Source: Vanilla planifolia | Lineage: Eukaryota; Streptophyta; Magnoliopsida; Asparagales; Orchidaceae | Reading direction: 5' to 3' | DNA length: 64,000 nt | NCBI GenBank assembly: GCA_023846275.1 | Contig: CM043869.1 | Span: 18,199,501 to 18,263,500 of the forward strand | Part shown: piece after piece, positions 1-15,500 of the stretch | Layout of the letters: each line of letters starts with the position of its first letter | Numbering within the stretch: position 1 is the stretch's first letter | Position numbers and translations under genes: made by a program | The notes under the pieces: model-generated | Told to the model about the DNA's origin: nothing | The model's input: only the letters and a program-made list of their open reading frames with translations | The model's database searches: none

Positions 1-597
1 TATAACTTTGCATATGAATTCACTAAGGTTGTAGAAATTCTATTGGATAGAACCCTCAGTCCAAGTGATCTAGCCATGCCATGAAAATATATGCATGCAT
101 ATGCATATACTATATTTGAGGTAACCTGCATGTCTTGTGTCATTTGATGCAGTTAAGCAATTAAATGACTTGTTTTTCCATGTGATTGTGTTGTTAGGAG
201 AAACTTGATTAATGTTATATGCAAATGTTCATGTATATGAGTACAAATGAAATGCCCTTGGATTTTTTTAATGTATGTTTTCCTTTAATGTGTAATTACT
301 TGTGTATTAACACATGTTTTGTAATATTGCTTCTCGTAAATTGAACCTTGTATTACAAACATTAACTTTTTTGCCTTGCATCAACTTACTGTTATCTTTC
401 TGCTTTTTCTTCTTTTTCTTGTCTTAAAATTTACTCATTCCTTATATTCATTTCTCATGGAATAATATCAAAAACTTTTCCTCAATCTGAGACTGATTTT
501 CTTCCATTATACCTTTTATTTTAGGCCATGAGCTAATATAAATGTTGTGATGCAACCGTCACATTATGCCCTAAAGTTTTTGTTATTCCATGTGTAG
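1..597 (+). other. Left edge: NDX upstream region or 5' intron
   Basis: No gene can be firmly placed here. Bases 1-82 read as 27 open codons ending in TGA at 80-82 (the peptide includes EFTKVVEILLDR). This could be the end of an exon cut by the window edge, but I do not recognise it and it does not resemble known NDX N-termini. The rest is AT-rich. The TAG at 595-597 is both the in-frame stop just before ATG 598 and a plausible splice acceptor after a T-rich stretch. It therefore does not settle whether this is 5' UTR or intron. Confidence 0.3.
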
Positions 598-3500
598 ATG
601 TTTGAATTCATCTCAGCTATTGAAGAGTTGAGTGCAATCCCTTCTAAAGAGATTACTAAATTGCTGAAAGAGACCGACAATTTCATCGTGCAGTTAGAAG
701 ATGCAAAAGGGTGCTTAAGAAAGGTTAGTTAATATTTGACCCGAGTTAGCGTTCTTACTCTTTTTGTTTTTATTATCAATCAATTGATTTCATTATCTTC
801 TAATTCAGATTGATATAGAGGGTCTAGCTTCTTCTCTACCCATGCATGTTATTGCAGTACTCTTATCAGATGGGCGAAGTGAATGTTTTTTGCATTTGCT
901 CCATGGTGTTCGGCTTCTTTATACATTTTCAGATCTAGCAACTCGCCATACGAGACTGGAGCAGGTTTCCTTCTGGTTAATTTAACTTTAGGTGCTATTA
1001 CATATGTATAGAATATATATATTGGTATGCAGTAAGTATACCTTCATTTCATGAAGGTTTTTGTTTACGTTTTCATACTGTTCTATGTTACAGCGAAGTC
1101 TTCCACCTTTTGTGCTGATCACTGTATCTTGTTTCTTAAGCTCCAATCTTGTGTTGCTCTATGTCTCTGTATCTCTCACTTGCAACTAAACAATCCTTTT
1201 AATCTTTATGTCAAGGCCAACCATACCTTTATTAAAATGATTCGAAGAGTATAATGTTTCATCTACAAGAATTCACTTTTATTTTGTGAAATGTTTTATT
1301 ATAACATTCAATGTAAATGTTTTGTGCTAAAAATAATTCTTATTTATATTTTGCTAAGAAAAGATAGACAATAGAGATTTCACAAGAAGTTCTTTTTTTC
1401 TTTTTTTTAAGAGTTGGGGGAATGTTTTAATTTTATTGCTATCAAAGCATGGTACAAAGGTTTCATGTGGAAGCCAAACATTGTAATGGAAATTGATAGT
1501 TGCTAGAATGCTTAAGATTTACAAATAATGCAAAAAGTGAAAAGAAAATATGACAAGGATTGCAAAATCATTTGATCTCTCATCCTTCTAATTGAGAAGA
1601 TATTTAGAGGTTGACCGGTGACTGGAGCGAAACGCAAAGGTTCGTGAGGGTAGAACCATTGTCTATACCTAGAACCAATGATAGAGAATTTTTTTTGAGA
1701 GAGTCTTAAATTCTTATGTTTATTGATAGTTTTAATACACTAATTGAGGTGATTTTCAAAAGTAAATCAATAGATGAAACCCCTTGATAAAGTATAATTG
1801 ACAAAGACTAAGATAAACATATGAAACAAATGGCACAAATGGCACAAATGCATAGAATATATGATAACTTTTTTTTTTCATTATCACAAGTTCACTCACA
1901 ATATATAAATTAATTAGAATTGAAAAACATATATTTAACATCTATCACACATGTTATTCATGAATAAGAATGAAAAGGTATCCATAAAGTATTCAAATGT
2001 TAGTTATAATTCCATCAACATAATATCTATTAGTAAAGTTGTCCTTAATTCTAATAACAAAATTGTACACACAAGTTATAAATATTGATATCATCGATAA
2101 TAGAATATCAATTTGTCGATCTACTAAAATGAAATACAATCATACTCATGATATCTAAAACAGGATGAGTATGCATCAACATAATGCATATATATGTATA
2201 TATATATATATATATAAGTTATTATACGTCTCATTATCAACTCATCATAACTCATATTATAATCACTTTATTAGTATACCATGATTACCCTAAAATAGGA
2301 GGAAGGCTATCATCAACCTAAAACAGAAGAAAAGCTATCGTCAACTTGAGATTTAAAAGTATTCCTTCCAAGGGCTTGTTGATCCAACTGACCAAACTTA
2401 TTACAAAAAGATATTATTGATCATCACATCCAGCATACAATCACTTTTATATATGATTAATAATAGATCTACTAATAATGATATAATAACATATGAGTCT
2501 CATATGAATCATCGATGTTGATAATCAATAATCATGTTCAATGTTATAAATATGTTCAACTAGTCTCACACAGATAATATAAATATACAAATGACCAACA
2601 TGTTATAATTTGACATTTGTTATTCTATCAAGATCATGCAATAATTACAAAAAATAAACTAATTATAGGTACATTTGTCTCATTTTATAACAAGATGTTT
2701 AGGGTAAATGGCTAAATAGAACAAGAAATAACAACTCTAATCTTTAACAAGTACAGATAAAATATAAAACTTGATCCATCTAAGTCCGTAAAATTACATA
2801 AGCCCTTAACAATGAAAGTTACACTCTTCCTCTAATATGTAAGAGTCATTTCTTTCAAGATGTCCAGCACAAATAAGAACTACTGTGGGATCTACCAACT
2901 CATGATTTATGATCAACTTGAACAACCTAATATAATAGATAGGGTTACAATATTGTTTAAGACATCAAATCAATTATGGTATTTTAAGTTAAGCTTGAAC
3001 AGGCATAAGATTGTTTCAAGCATAAATTGAACTTTTGAAGTTGCTAAAATTGTAAATCAACACTTACTTGAATTTATTCTAATTAATAATTATTTCTAAG
3101 TATCATATTATAATTAATTAAATAAAACCTAATAGTTTAGAATTACACAAAATAGGGTCAAACTAGATTCAAAATATTTGTTAAATAATTTGTGCTCATA
3201 ATGGTATCTTAGCAAGGATGATCTCTTTGGTGATAATGCAAGAAGTAATACTAATCTCATTGAGAAAGATGAATTTTTTTACTTTAATCTAAGGTTTCAT
3301 TTTTTGGAGAGGGAGTTAGCATTGATAGTAGCCTTGGTGGTGGTGAAACTTGATAGTTGTGCTAGTGAGCAAGAGAGAAGAGAGTTTAAGGTGGTGAGAT
3401 AGAGAGCCACGATAGGAGGTCAATTGTGTGAGGAATATGGGGATTGAGATTATTGTGGGTGGGGGAGAAATAGAGATTTTTAAATTTTGGTTAAAGTATG

Positions 3501-6500
3501 TTTGATTCAATTTAGTCAAACTATTCAAGTTTTTTTTTTCTCACATTACAAATATTTTTAACTAGCATTGTAGATTCTCATGATTGGCTACCTTCCCTTA
3601 CCTTTTAAATGTGGTAGCTTATGACATCATGTTTTTGTCTGTAATGAGCATAACCCTAACCAACCGCTTAGATGGGCCTCACATAAGTTATTTAGAGCGT
3701 TAATAAAAAGATCATTTGAAAGATGCATATTTCTAAGCTAGGAAAGACATATACAATGAATTAATCACATTATTGACTATGCAAGACAGACGAAGAGTAT
3801 TCTAATATAGTTGCATTGTAATAAGGTTTATCTTTTAGTTTTGATATTGTATTTTGGTTATTTTCCTTTTTAGGATTAATATTGTGTGAGGTTGCATTTA
3901 ATGTAATCAACAATGTAACCTGATATTTAATTTTGCCTTGCAAAGTAAAACATGTGAAAGGAATGAATGCTATTGTATTAGTGGCTATGCTTGGAAAGAT
4001 AAGATTAGAAAAAGTTCTTGTATAAATATTGTTGTAGCCTTAATTGAGGATAAGTTCAGCAAGAATTATTTTGATGGTTTGGATTTATTTATACACACTG
4101 TTTAATGCTTTGGTAAAAAGAGTAATTGGAATTTTCTCTTGTGAACGAGGAAAGATCCAAAATAATGTTGCAAAATATTACTACAAATGATTTGACATGT
4201 TTGGATTTAAGGAAGAGGTTCAATAGATAGATCACCACAGTGTTAGAGGATTCATGTATCCAACCACACTTTATGAGATAAAGGCTTTATTATTATATTC
4301 TGGCATTCAACATTGATAGTCTTGTCTTTCTCAAGGTTAGATGCACGTGGTTTGCCAAATTTATTGTTGTAATCCAAAGAATGTGCCTAGCAAAGAGTTG
4401 GGAAGGCACTTTTAGAAGTTTCAGAATCAAAATATGAGTCTTTGCGATGACCAAGGTGGAATGATTGTTTTGTCAACATAACTAGTGTGATAAAACGATG
4501 TTGTTTAGTTAGTTTACATCATTCTACAAAATATTATGAAATTACGTTCTAATTAGGCTTAGGATGGTGGAGGACCACATTTTTGTTTGTTTATGATCAA
4601 AAATACATTTCCAGATTAAAGATTAGTTTTATTTGTCAACCATGAGATCCACCATATTCTATGCTAAAGAAGGCTCACTGAATAAAAGCATGCCCATAAA
4701 ATCAGTCTTATTGAGATGATTTTAATATCAATGAGTGGTTGTAAAATTGGTGAGAGAATGCTTAACCCATTCTTAAGTTAAGATGAATGGTTGTGATCTA
4801 AAACAGAATTAATGACAATAAAAAAGCAGTTGACTTATCAAGGATTAATGATAAGAAAATGCTTCAATTCCTTGTTGTATCTCTTTTGAAGCTCTAAATA
4901 GGGTTAGAGAATGATGTGGGGAGAAATTGAGTGGAATGGAGAAAGAGATGGGAAAAACTATTCTAAATAATACTTACAAACAAACTATACAAGAGATAAA
5001 CATTAAAAGCCTCTTAACTTGGCAACTTGTGGCTTCATTACTCTTTTTTTTTTTTGAAAAGAACTCTCGTTCGCTCTTGCTACCTGAATGGATTGGGACC
5101 TATATTGGAAAATCCAATTCATCCCCACCATCACAATCTATAGTCCCGTCAGTCAACTACAATTGATTCTTCCCTTCAAGGATCATTTTGTAATCTCTAA
5201 GGCCTTGAAACAAATTATCTTGAAAAACTAGGAAAAATTCATATATCCCATCCAATCTTGTACATCTCCTTTGTTTTAACTTGAAAGAGTCTAATATCTT
5301 CAATTTAATTCTTATCCCAAAGGATATTGATCCCCAATTTAGTCAAGGTGACTTCTCTAAGCTCTGGTACTAAATTGAACCTAAATCACAGTCAAGCAGT
5401 TTAATTGTAGGTTTCATTATTCCAATTTGCCTATTTGTATGACAGCACCAAGTATGATCACTATTTCTATCTTCCAATCCGAGAATTGAAGGGTTTGATT
5501 ATACAATCAGAAAGTTCAACTGATTCACCTGATTTAGAGCATGCCTTTTATTTGTCAATTGATTTGAGAACCAAAAGGTTATTTTGTGTTGCCGAATCTT
5601 TCACCATTAAATCATTATTGATCCCTTTGATAATGGTGACTTGAAGCATGGGTTGGAAGATCTCCTAAAGGGTGAAATGATAGATTTTTCTCGTACAAAT
5701 AAGGAAAGAGCAAGATTGTAAAAGAATGGTTTAGTATCATAAGAATGATATTACTTCAATCTTATGAATATCTGATTCTTGACTAAAAAAGTTATTGTTG
5801 ATATTATTGTGCTCTTAGTTATTCATGTCCATGGTTTGATGAGAGAAATTTGAAGTGATGTTAAATGTTTGATTAATATTGAAAACTATTAAGCCTATAT
5901 AGCATATTTAACACCCTATTAAAAATAAAAGCAATCATTAGAAAGTTGTTGAAGTAAATGTGTTTCGATTGCCTTTCTCTAGTCCGAATTCATTAGGTTA
6001 ATATCTAGTTCATAAAGTTATTAATATTTGAAAGTATGATAGGTTGATTGGTAGGGTTAATTTTCTTCTAGTAATAAAGATAGAGCTCATAAACATGCAT
6101 GCTCACCAGTTTTGCTGGTTTTATTGGTTTGGAAGCATGATACTTGATTTGTTAGACATGTTATCAATCATATAATGCTCATTTTGATTATATATTTCTT
6201 CTAGATTCTTCTTGACGATGTAAGATACTCTGAACAACTGATGGATCTGGTGATTTTCATGCTGATTGTTCTTGCTCAGTGTGATCAGGTTTAACTTCTT
6301 TTATCTTACTCAATCGGAATGATGATCTAACCTTTCATTTTAAATGTAAATAACTTTAAATTTTGACAAAATTGAATTCTTTTTGTAGGAAAAACTTGTT
6401 GGTACATCCTTTCCTGTTCTCCATGCTGCACTTGTTGCGTGTACTTTCTTTCTCTTAACTGGTTATATTTCATCCCAATGGCAAGATGTTGCAAATGTAC

Positions 6501-9500
6501 TTCTTGCACATCCTAAGGTTCTTCTCTATATGCATGTGCTTTTATTTTCTTTTTATTTACCCATCAATGTCTATATTCAAGGCTTAGTTTCATTTTTATA
6601 GTAAAAATAAACGTGCTTAGGAAAACCATATATACTGTTCTTGACAGGGGAGTGAGAATGATTCTTGTTTTGATTGGATCTTAATTTTTGTTTAATTCGT
6701 GTTTTTTGTGCATCATACTATTAAAACATTAGACCTATAATTCAACCACGTGAAGTATTAGTTTAGGAGTGCCTATCACAACTCTTTTTTTTCTTAACAG
6801 CATCTATTTGTACTTGACAAATTTTTTGCTTATTACATTTCAGGAAAAGCTTACTCCTTTATTCCACCCTCTTTGCTCACTATGTGATGGGAAAAAAAAT
6901 TGATGTATAATTTGGTGTTTATGTAATACTCTGGAATTGAGAATCTAATAAATGGCTAAGTTCTTGCAACCTGTTAACCATTTTATATGGCCATAAAGTT
7001 TCATTAACTTGCATAGTTCTTCATCTCATGCTCTATAACAGATACGTAGAGAGATAAATGTGCATCTTAAACTTTATTTGTTCTATTCGCATGAAATATA
7101 GGTCTTAGACGATTATTTGATGTTCGATCAGTTATCCTTATCATGTCATTTGTTGAAATCCATGATGTCATGAACAATAAAATACTATCTTGTAACACTA
7201 ACTTGCTTACTTGAAGTGCAACTTTTCCTCCATTTTCTAGCCACCTTGTTTCTTGTTTTATTGATGTGAAATTTAATTGCTGCTTTATTTTACATTGTTG
7301 ATCATTTATATTATGAAATCCACAAAAATGGTATGTGATTGTTGGACGATTGCCTAGAAAAAGATTTATTAGAGACTCTTAACCTGCTTTTATATAGAGT
7401 GGAACTAATATGATTATTTTCACATTTGAAAAGAGAGTTTTCAATCTATTTATTTTAGTTTACAACCTTGGTAGTAAATGCACCTTGTGATGGACAAAAT
7501 AGCATATGGCTAACTTAGATGTAGCATTCCCTTGACACAACGGCTTGATGGTGATGGATAGTATCAAGAGGCAATTTTTCTAGTACAATCATGTTCATAA
7601 TCGAATCAAACAGCTTTTGGGACTGATTAAGGGCAAGGATGATCAATAAGTAATTTTCTAGAGCAAAATTCTGGATGGAGATTGGCTTTTTATAGTTTTA
7701 TGGGTGGATGAGCATAAAGTTTATCAGACCTGCACCAACAATGAATATCAACCAACCTTTTTTTGATAAAACTATGAGATGGGTTAGGATCAAGTTGGAC
7801 AATAATTAGGACGATAGGGTGGTATATAACCATGTGCCTTGTTGGCTGAAACTTGTTTCAATAGGTGTCATTTCTTTTGCTGCTAGGGTGTTGGAGTAAA
7901 GGCAGTATGCATGAAAAAATGCTTGTTGAATTTTTTGCTATTTTTAAATGGCATGATATAGTTTATAATATTTTAAATTTTAATGAATGTTTGCATAGAA
8001 ATGTACTATATATTTTTCTTTATGAGATTGCATTATATCCAAATGCAACTTCATTTTAGAGTTTTTTTCAATTATTGAACATTCATTTGGGAAATGAAGA
8101 GTTCTTGCTTCGCATGCATCATGTAAGTGTGTTAGATGAAATTTTATTAACTTCAGGATTTGTTTGCATATCAAATTAGCACTCCATCCATAATACTGTT
8201 TGGATGATAGTGGAGTATCAAAATGAATGAAAGTAGTGGAGTGCTTATGTGAGCAAATATATTATTTTAATTGCAATTTTTCTGGTTTAGATAGTGGGTA
8301 AGTATTTTAGAAGTGAACCATTATGTCTCACCTATTTCATATGCTTTAACGATGGCTTTAGCTTGACAAAACATGGCCATAATCAGTCTTTAAGTTGTTT
8401 TCATTTTGTTACATGAGCTTTTACTTGAAAGGTCAATAAAAAAATCTATCATTTCAATGATAATATGTTTTCAATTATAGTATTTGTACCTACATAGACA
8501 CCAATATACATGAAATACCTGTGAACCTTCAAAAATAACGCTTAAAATGCTTTAGTATTCCATAGGCTCTCAAGCTCTTCAAAATGCTATTTGGAGCGAG
8601 AAATTTTGTAGCAAATTTCAATATTTTTCATTGATGTAGCTCTTCTATGCATCAAAGGACCAAGTAATGATTTGCAATAATGCTTAAGATCCCTTCAAAT
8701 GCTTTTCAGCACAAATCTCTTGGTCTCCATTCTTTTTCAGGTTGACATATTTATGGATGTAGCCTTTGATGCCGTGCAAGCTTCTGTTAGGCTTTTATGT
8801 ATGAAGTTAACAATGCTACAACATGACATCTTATGCAATTCTTTCAGTCTTTCTACTTCTGAAAAGATTGCTACTTACACCTGCCAACAGTGTGAGGCCT
8901 CACTACAGTATCTGCTTGCCCTTTGTCAGCAAAAACTGTTCCGAGACCGTCTACTTAAAAATAAGGTTCTTTTGCTGTTATCACCCTCTATTATTTTGTA
9001 AGAGAATAATGCTCTCATTGGTATGCCCAACATATCCATACCATTCAAAAATGCAAGTTGTTCAGGTAGGATTAGCTTATCAATTAAAGCTCTGCAATGC
9101 CTATTTGGAAAGTTTTTGCATTATGACTGCCTTCTGTAGCATCCTTTTGTTTGTGTAAGCTGTTTGCAATACTCTCTTTATATGCTGTTATTAAGTGATG
9201 AGCGTTAACTGATTTTTAATTTCATTATGGTTACATTTATAGGTTGAGAAGGACTGTCATTCTGTTGTTATCTTGTCATCTCTTTTGATCTGTTTTGCTT
9301 ACAAATGCAATGTAGGAGCTGTGTAAAAATGGTGGCATTCTTTCTCTGACTTGTACCATTCTAAAGATAAATATTCCAGCCTCTTTTAAGGAATCTCTTG
9401 ATGTTGTTGCTGCTATCTCTAGATTGAAAGCTAGAGTACTGTCTATTGTGAGTTCAAAGTGCTTGTCTTCTGCATTTATCTCCTTTGAAGTAGCTGGTAT

Positions 9501-12500
9501 TCATCATTGCTTTCTTCTACCACAGCTGCTACAGCTCTGCGAAGCAGAAAATTTCTCTTACCTTGATGAGGTTGCTGGAAGCCAAAAGAGCTTGCAACTT
9601 GCAAAATCAATAACAATGGAGGTCAATTTATAATCAAATTTATCGTACCGTTCTACCACTTAGTTCTCTTATTTAATATCGTGCACCTGTTATATATGTA
9701 TGCAGATACTTGATATATTGAAGGCAGGATTTAAGAGAGAAACCATACAAGTTGGTGATTTTGCTGGAAAGAGATATCCAAAGGGACTATTACTTCTGAA
9801 CTCGCTGCGTTTAGCTGACATCTTTTCTGATGATTCAAATTTCAGGTCTTTTTTTATGGCCAATGCTGTAAGTTCATAACATGTTGATCCTTCTAGTATA
9901 TAGTTGATCTTTTCAGTGTTTGACTAAATTGTTTGTTTTCCTTGTCAGGTTCATGTTCTAAATGAAATTTTGGCAGTTCCTCACCAAGTCTTTCTATCGA
10001 ACTGGTGTACTGTTGATATGCAAGTAGCTGAAGATGATGCTAATCTTGATTATGACCCATTTGCTTCTGCGTGTATGGCAGTTATTATTCAGAGAGGTGT
10101 TCCAGAAAGTATTCTGTCATCACCTTATTTACCCCATGAAATTAACTATTCTTTCCATAGCAATTTTAATGGCATGCACTTGGTTACATATGCACAACAA
10201 AGAACATCCTACTTGATCAAAATAGTGGCAAATCTTCACTGTTTTGTTCCAAGCTTTTGTGAAGGTGAGGTATCAATTTTCTTCTCTTTCTAAGATCTAC
10301 AAGTTGGTTCCCTGATCTTGGATCATGTTCCTTGAATGAACTTTTTCCACAGAAGGAGAACGAAATTTGTTTCTCAAAAAATTTTATGGATGGATGCTGA
10401 TGGAGACCAGCGACTCATACTTAAAGCAGCCATTGGATGTTCACAAGGCTGCTACGATTTGTGAAAATCTATGTACTTGCTTTTTTTGTAGTAATGGTTA
10501 TAATCTGGCAATGCAGTTATTTGAACTCTTTTTTAACTATACGTATGGACTTGTAGGTTCCTTGTCAAACTTTGCAGCATCTTCGATGCCCAACTTGCTG
10601 GATGATGAGGATATGCAGTTGTTGAGGTGACTGAGCGCATGCTTTTCTTGTAAAAGCTGTTTCCCTTCATATCTACTTTCACTTAAAATTTGTATTATTA
10701 TTGTTGATTCTAAGTTTGGTGATACCCTTTTAAATTGTCTAGTTTCTCTTTAGAAATAAGTTTGAGGGTGAAAATGTGGTACCAACTATCAACTGTAATG
10801 GAATTTGCTTGATGGCCACTATTCTGATTCCTTCAAATATAACCTATTATTTTTATGTTTATTGAGAATAGTGTTCATGCTGTGAAATGCCACCGTACCG
10901 ACCGTTTTGTCGTGCTTTTCATATGCTTATTCAAAATCTTTTACATAGCAACTTTCTTAGGGGCCATTCTAATTATTGATCTCCGTTGAAATTATAAAGA
11001 TAATATTCATCTGCCCCAGGGTTCCATATATCCAGAAGTTTATTTAATTGGTGCATCAAATTTTAGATGTTCAGCATCTGCCCAACAATCCCCTCTATTT
11101 TTGATAATTTTAGGTATTTCATATTCATGATTTAATTTTTTGCCCATGTTACATGATAGCAATGTTCTGGGCAGATAAATTTTGATTCTTTATTTTGGAA
11201 CCCTGCTTTAGCACCTTTATTAGTCTAAACACATTGTGCACTTTGCGTGGTATGGGTTCTTGAATTTCGACTTCAATTTCTCTCCCATTGTTTTATGTGT
11301 CAACTTGACTTCTCTCATAATCTTTATAATCTGCATTAGTATTGCATTTTAACTTCTATTTCACTGGCTTTGTTACATGTGTCAACTTGATTCCTTTTAA
11401 GATTTCTCTTTTATTCCACAAAAGTTGGAGTGTAAATTGCCTAGTTAAGTTCATGCATAATGGAATGGATCGTTTAGTTTGTGTGAACTACTCATATTTT
11501 TTGTTTTAAAAATTCTGCATTTGAGAATTCTTATGCTTATGCTGTTATCATGAATATATCAGATACTTTTTTTTCATTATGTTATCATTTGCTGCCATTG
11601 TATCAACTTTTTAATGAGGTAAACCATTGTATTCGCAGTATATCTTCTTGTTCTTTCAGTTTAGGTATTTTGACTGCTGGCAAGCTTGAACTGTCACTTT
11701 TTCATCATAATGTTTTTTAATCAACTTTGTTTCTTCTTTATTTAAAAGATAATGGCTATATCAAGCATTGAAATTGTCTTGTCCACGATGATAAAGAACC
11801 CTTTTTGCCAAAATATAAATTTCTTTGTCCACTTTGCTTGGATGATGAAAAATAGCAACTATTGGAGCGTGAAATAATGGCCTGAATATGCGGATGTTAG
11901 ATCAATCTTTACTGGTTATATATTAAATATAGTAACGTGTTGTTGACGTGCCTTTTTTTTATTTCAGCAGGGTCTCTTATTAAAAATTACTTGGATTTTA
12001 CTTGCTTTAGCTTGTTAACCGTACAACCATTTCTTCATGTCATCAGAAATGCTCTTCCTCTGAGTTGCCATTATCTTTTTGGGTTCTGTGACCTTTGATA
12101 TTTCCTCATTCACTTGTTAAATAGTACTGACTTAAGATTGCTCATTTTCTGTATAGGTTATTCACAGATCAATTAAAAAAATTATCTTTGCCAAATGGTG
12201 ACAATTATGCTCAGGTAAACTTTTACAGATCACTTTATTTTCAGGAATTTTTATGATTTGTTGATTGTTATGTACTTGGAATTATATGTGGTGATGATAG
12301 CATGAAAATAATGCTATGTATCCTCGATTTTATTACATTTAATTATCTTTAACGTCACTGAGAAGTGCAAACCAGTGTAGGCATCCACTCAAATTGAAGG
12401 TGGAAAAATGAAAGTTGAAGATCACATTCTTATGTTGCAATCTACGCCTACTTGGCCAAAGTTTGCAAATGGGAGTTTTAGCAAAATCCATCAGGTACAC

Positions 12501-15500
12501 TTGATATTTTTTTTGTTCTTTTCATCAATTTTGAGTTAAAAGTTTGCTTTTTTGTGTGAATGATTTTTTAGTAAGTTGATTTGCATAACTTTGAAATTAA
12601 ATCTGTGTTTTGCCGTACTATTTAGCCTGAAATTTTGCTTGATATGCAGAGGTAGACTTTGCTTAGTTTAATGAAGTCAATAGCTTGCAGGATGCTCAGT
12701 CCATTGCAGGAGGCAGGTCTTACCTCTTCATCAAAGCGGAATCCAAGGCCCATGATGATGTTCAGGACACAAACAGTAATAATGCCATTATAAAAGGAGG
12801 AACAACAAACAGCTCTTCACGGCTTGAGTGTGACACATTATCAGTAGCAGGTAAGGTAATGCCAATATGTTCTCCTTAGTCCTGAACAACAAACGATTAA
12901 AAGAAGGAATTTTGTCGTTTATTTGTCGTTATGAACCAATGTAGTGGGCATTTAGCAAAAGCCTATGGATTCTAACCTATTCCAGCAAGAAAGTTAATAA
13001 TGTGAACTGTTACGCTAACATATGACAGCCTAAAGTAATTAAAGCATCTGTAATGTTTGCTTATGCCCTTTATATCTTGAATGTGGTTAAACGATCCTAC
13101 ATTCTAGTTCTCTAATTGAAGCATTTTAGGAACTAGAGAAATGAGATGGGAGGGTGATTGAGATCAACAAACTTGGGTTAGATGCATTCTGGTTTGCTTT
13201 TTCAAAACCCTTTTTTATCCATTTAAACTACATCTAGATCATGCTAATCATATTATGGGCACAAGAAAAAGTGATGATTTTTCTTTAGACAATGGTTGAT
13301 TAAAAGCTATGTAATACATGTTTTTTAAAGGTTGACACGTATGTATAACATATGGAAACTATTATCATATCATATCTTAACAAAAAAACTGCTATATTAT
13401 GAGAAAAGCCATTAATCTTGTTCATCAATATTTGATTTGTGTCTATATAATTGCAAATATTTTCTTTATTTGTTGTACTTATAGATCTTAAGTAAGTTGT
13501 ACTCCTTTTTCAGTAATATAATGCAAAAGAAACGTTCTTGCAAACAACTTTTTGATATCAAATTCGAACACCTTCCCTCTTACACTTCAATTAGAGTGAG
13601 AGCAAATGCTTGTCATCTGTTCGTTCGTCTTCTCATACTGAAAAAAGGCAAGCAATCATCCTTTTCTTTTCCTTATGCGAGATTAAACCCAACCTTCTTT
13701 TGCTTCACATTGTTGTGATCCTACTTTGTGGCTCCACCTTTTCCAATATTTTTCGCAATCATGCCTCGCATTGTGGGTCCTTCCTCTGAACCTCCTTCTA
13801 CAGTTCTATCATGAAAAGTATTGCACTGTGTTCCAGTCTTTCTCACATTCGACCAATCCCTTAGCCTCATCCTCTGCTTGCCTAAGCTAGCTTGAGTCCT
13901 CATCCTCATCCTTGCTCTCTAAGGGAAGATTTGAGTAGTCGTCTTCATCATCTGCTCACTTGTGCTAAGCTCTTGTCCTCATCTTCTTGTTAGGCTTAGT
14001 CTTTACTTTTTGCATAGTGAAGACAATTTATGTGAGAGCAATTGAATGGTCTCCACTTACTACTCATCTGCTCTTTGTATAGTGAGGGCTTTCCATCTTT
14101 TTTTCTGTCTTACCATATGAAGAGTTGAGTTATCTTTGGCCCTTCACAATTCATTTTACATGCTAGGGTTGATACTCCCCACCTATCGTCTTCGTGCCAA
14201 GCTGGAGATCTCGACAATTAACAGGAAAATTCGACTATGAGGATGGTAAGGGAGAACCTGAGGGACACTTACTCATCAACAGAAGAAGCCGGCTCTCCCA
14301 TTGTGGTCTCTTTTCCTTTGTAATCATTTGGGAAAGAATTGTGTCTACAGACAAAGACAATCTCTAGTTTGTCTATGTGTAGTTTTGCTCACTTTAAAAG
14401 GTATTGCTTTTAAAGTCCAAAATTCAGTTCCTTGGATACTTGATTCTACTGCATCAAACTATATGATTGGTAATCAAACCCAATTTTGTGCTTACAACCC
14501 ATGTTATGAGAATCCTAAAGACAAGAAAATGGATGGAACTTATGCTCTTATTATTGGAAAGGGTAATATTCACTTATCTAGTTCAATTATTCTACACTCA
14601 ATGCTCCATGTTCCTATACCAGCATGCAATTTGATTTTATTTAGCAAATTAATTCATGAGTTTAATTGCATTGCTAAAAATCTATGGTATTTGGTATGAA
14701 ACATAGGGTCTGAGATATAATAGGATTATTGGCAATGGGTAGATGGTGAAGCAAGCTAGTATCACTTAAAATATGCTTTATTCTTTTTCAAATAATGATG
14801 AAATATTGTTATGACATTGTATGCTAGGTTATCAAAATTTTCAATATCTCAAGAATTTGTTTTATGATGCATTCATGAATAATGATCTTAATCTCTTTAG
14901 TTATGAAGTTTTAATTAGATAAATATATATGTACATCATTTCAAGCCAAACTATATAGTGAACCTATTCCATTTTCTTAGTTCACATTGATATTTGGATA
15001 CCCCTCCCATGTCAAAAAATATCTCCAATACTAAATGCTCATCATATTTTTTTGTTGATCATATTAGAGTTTGTTTTATCTATCTTAATGAAAATCTTGA
15101 ATCTACTTAGATATTCTACTCCATAATGAAACATAAATTCCACATACTTATCAAACCTTGAGAGTCGATGATAGAAATGAACACATCACTCAATCTTAGG
15201 AGAATAGATTGCAACTAATGGAATGATATAACAAGGTTCTTTTCCACATACATACTGTTAAAATGGAGTTGTTAAAAAAATTATCATCTAATTGATGTTG
15301 CCAAGGCTTTAATGTTTAGTATGAGTATCCCAAAAACATCTTTAGGTGAGTTATCTTAATGACATCTTACCTTACAAATAAAATGTTATAAAATGTCTTC
15401 AAGTTTAAGTTTCTAACTTCAATACTTGGAAAAATACATCCCACTTGTCAATCCATTTAACCACTTAAAAAATTTTTGAATGCATTGGTTTCATGTATAT

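Noticed and set aside
1-82. Open 27-codon stretch at the left edge as the first NDX exon
   Set aside because: Its peptide does not resemble NDX N-termini, and with the edge cut I cannot tell a terminal exon of another gene from chance.
5361-5372. A minus-strand LTR retrotransposon in NDX intron 2
   Set aside because: Only a primer-binding-site-like 12-mer was seen; no LTR pair or pol motif supports it.
8699-9158. Overlapping 100- and 111-codon frames as separate small genes
   Set aside because: The first is NDX exon 8741-8965 read with flanking intron; the second is another frame of the same exon.
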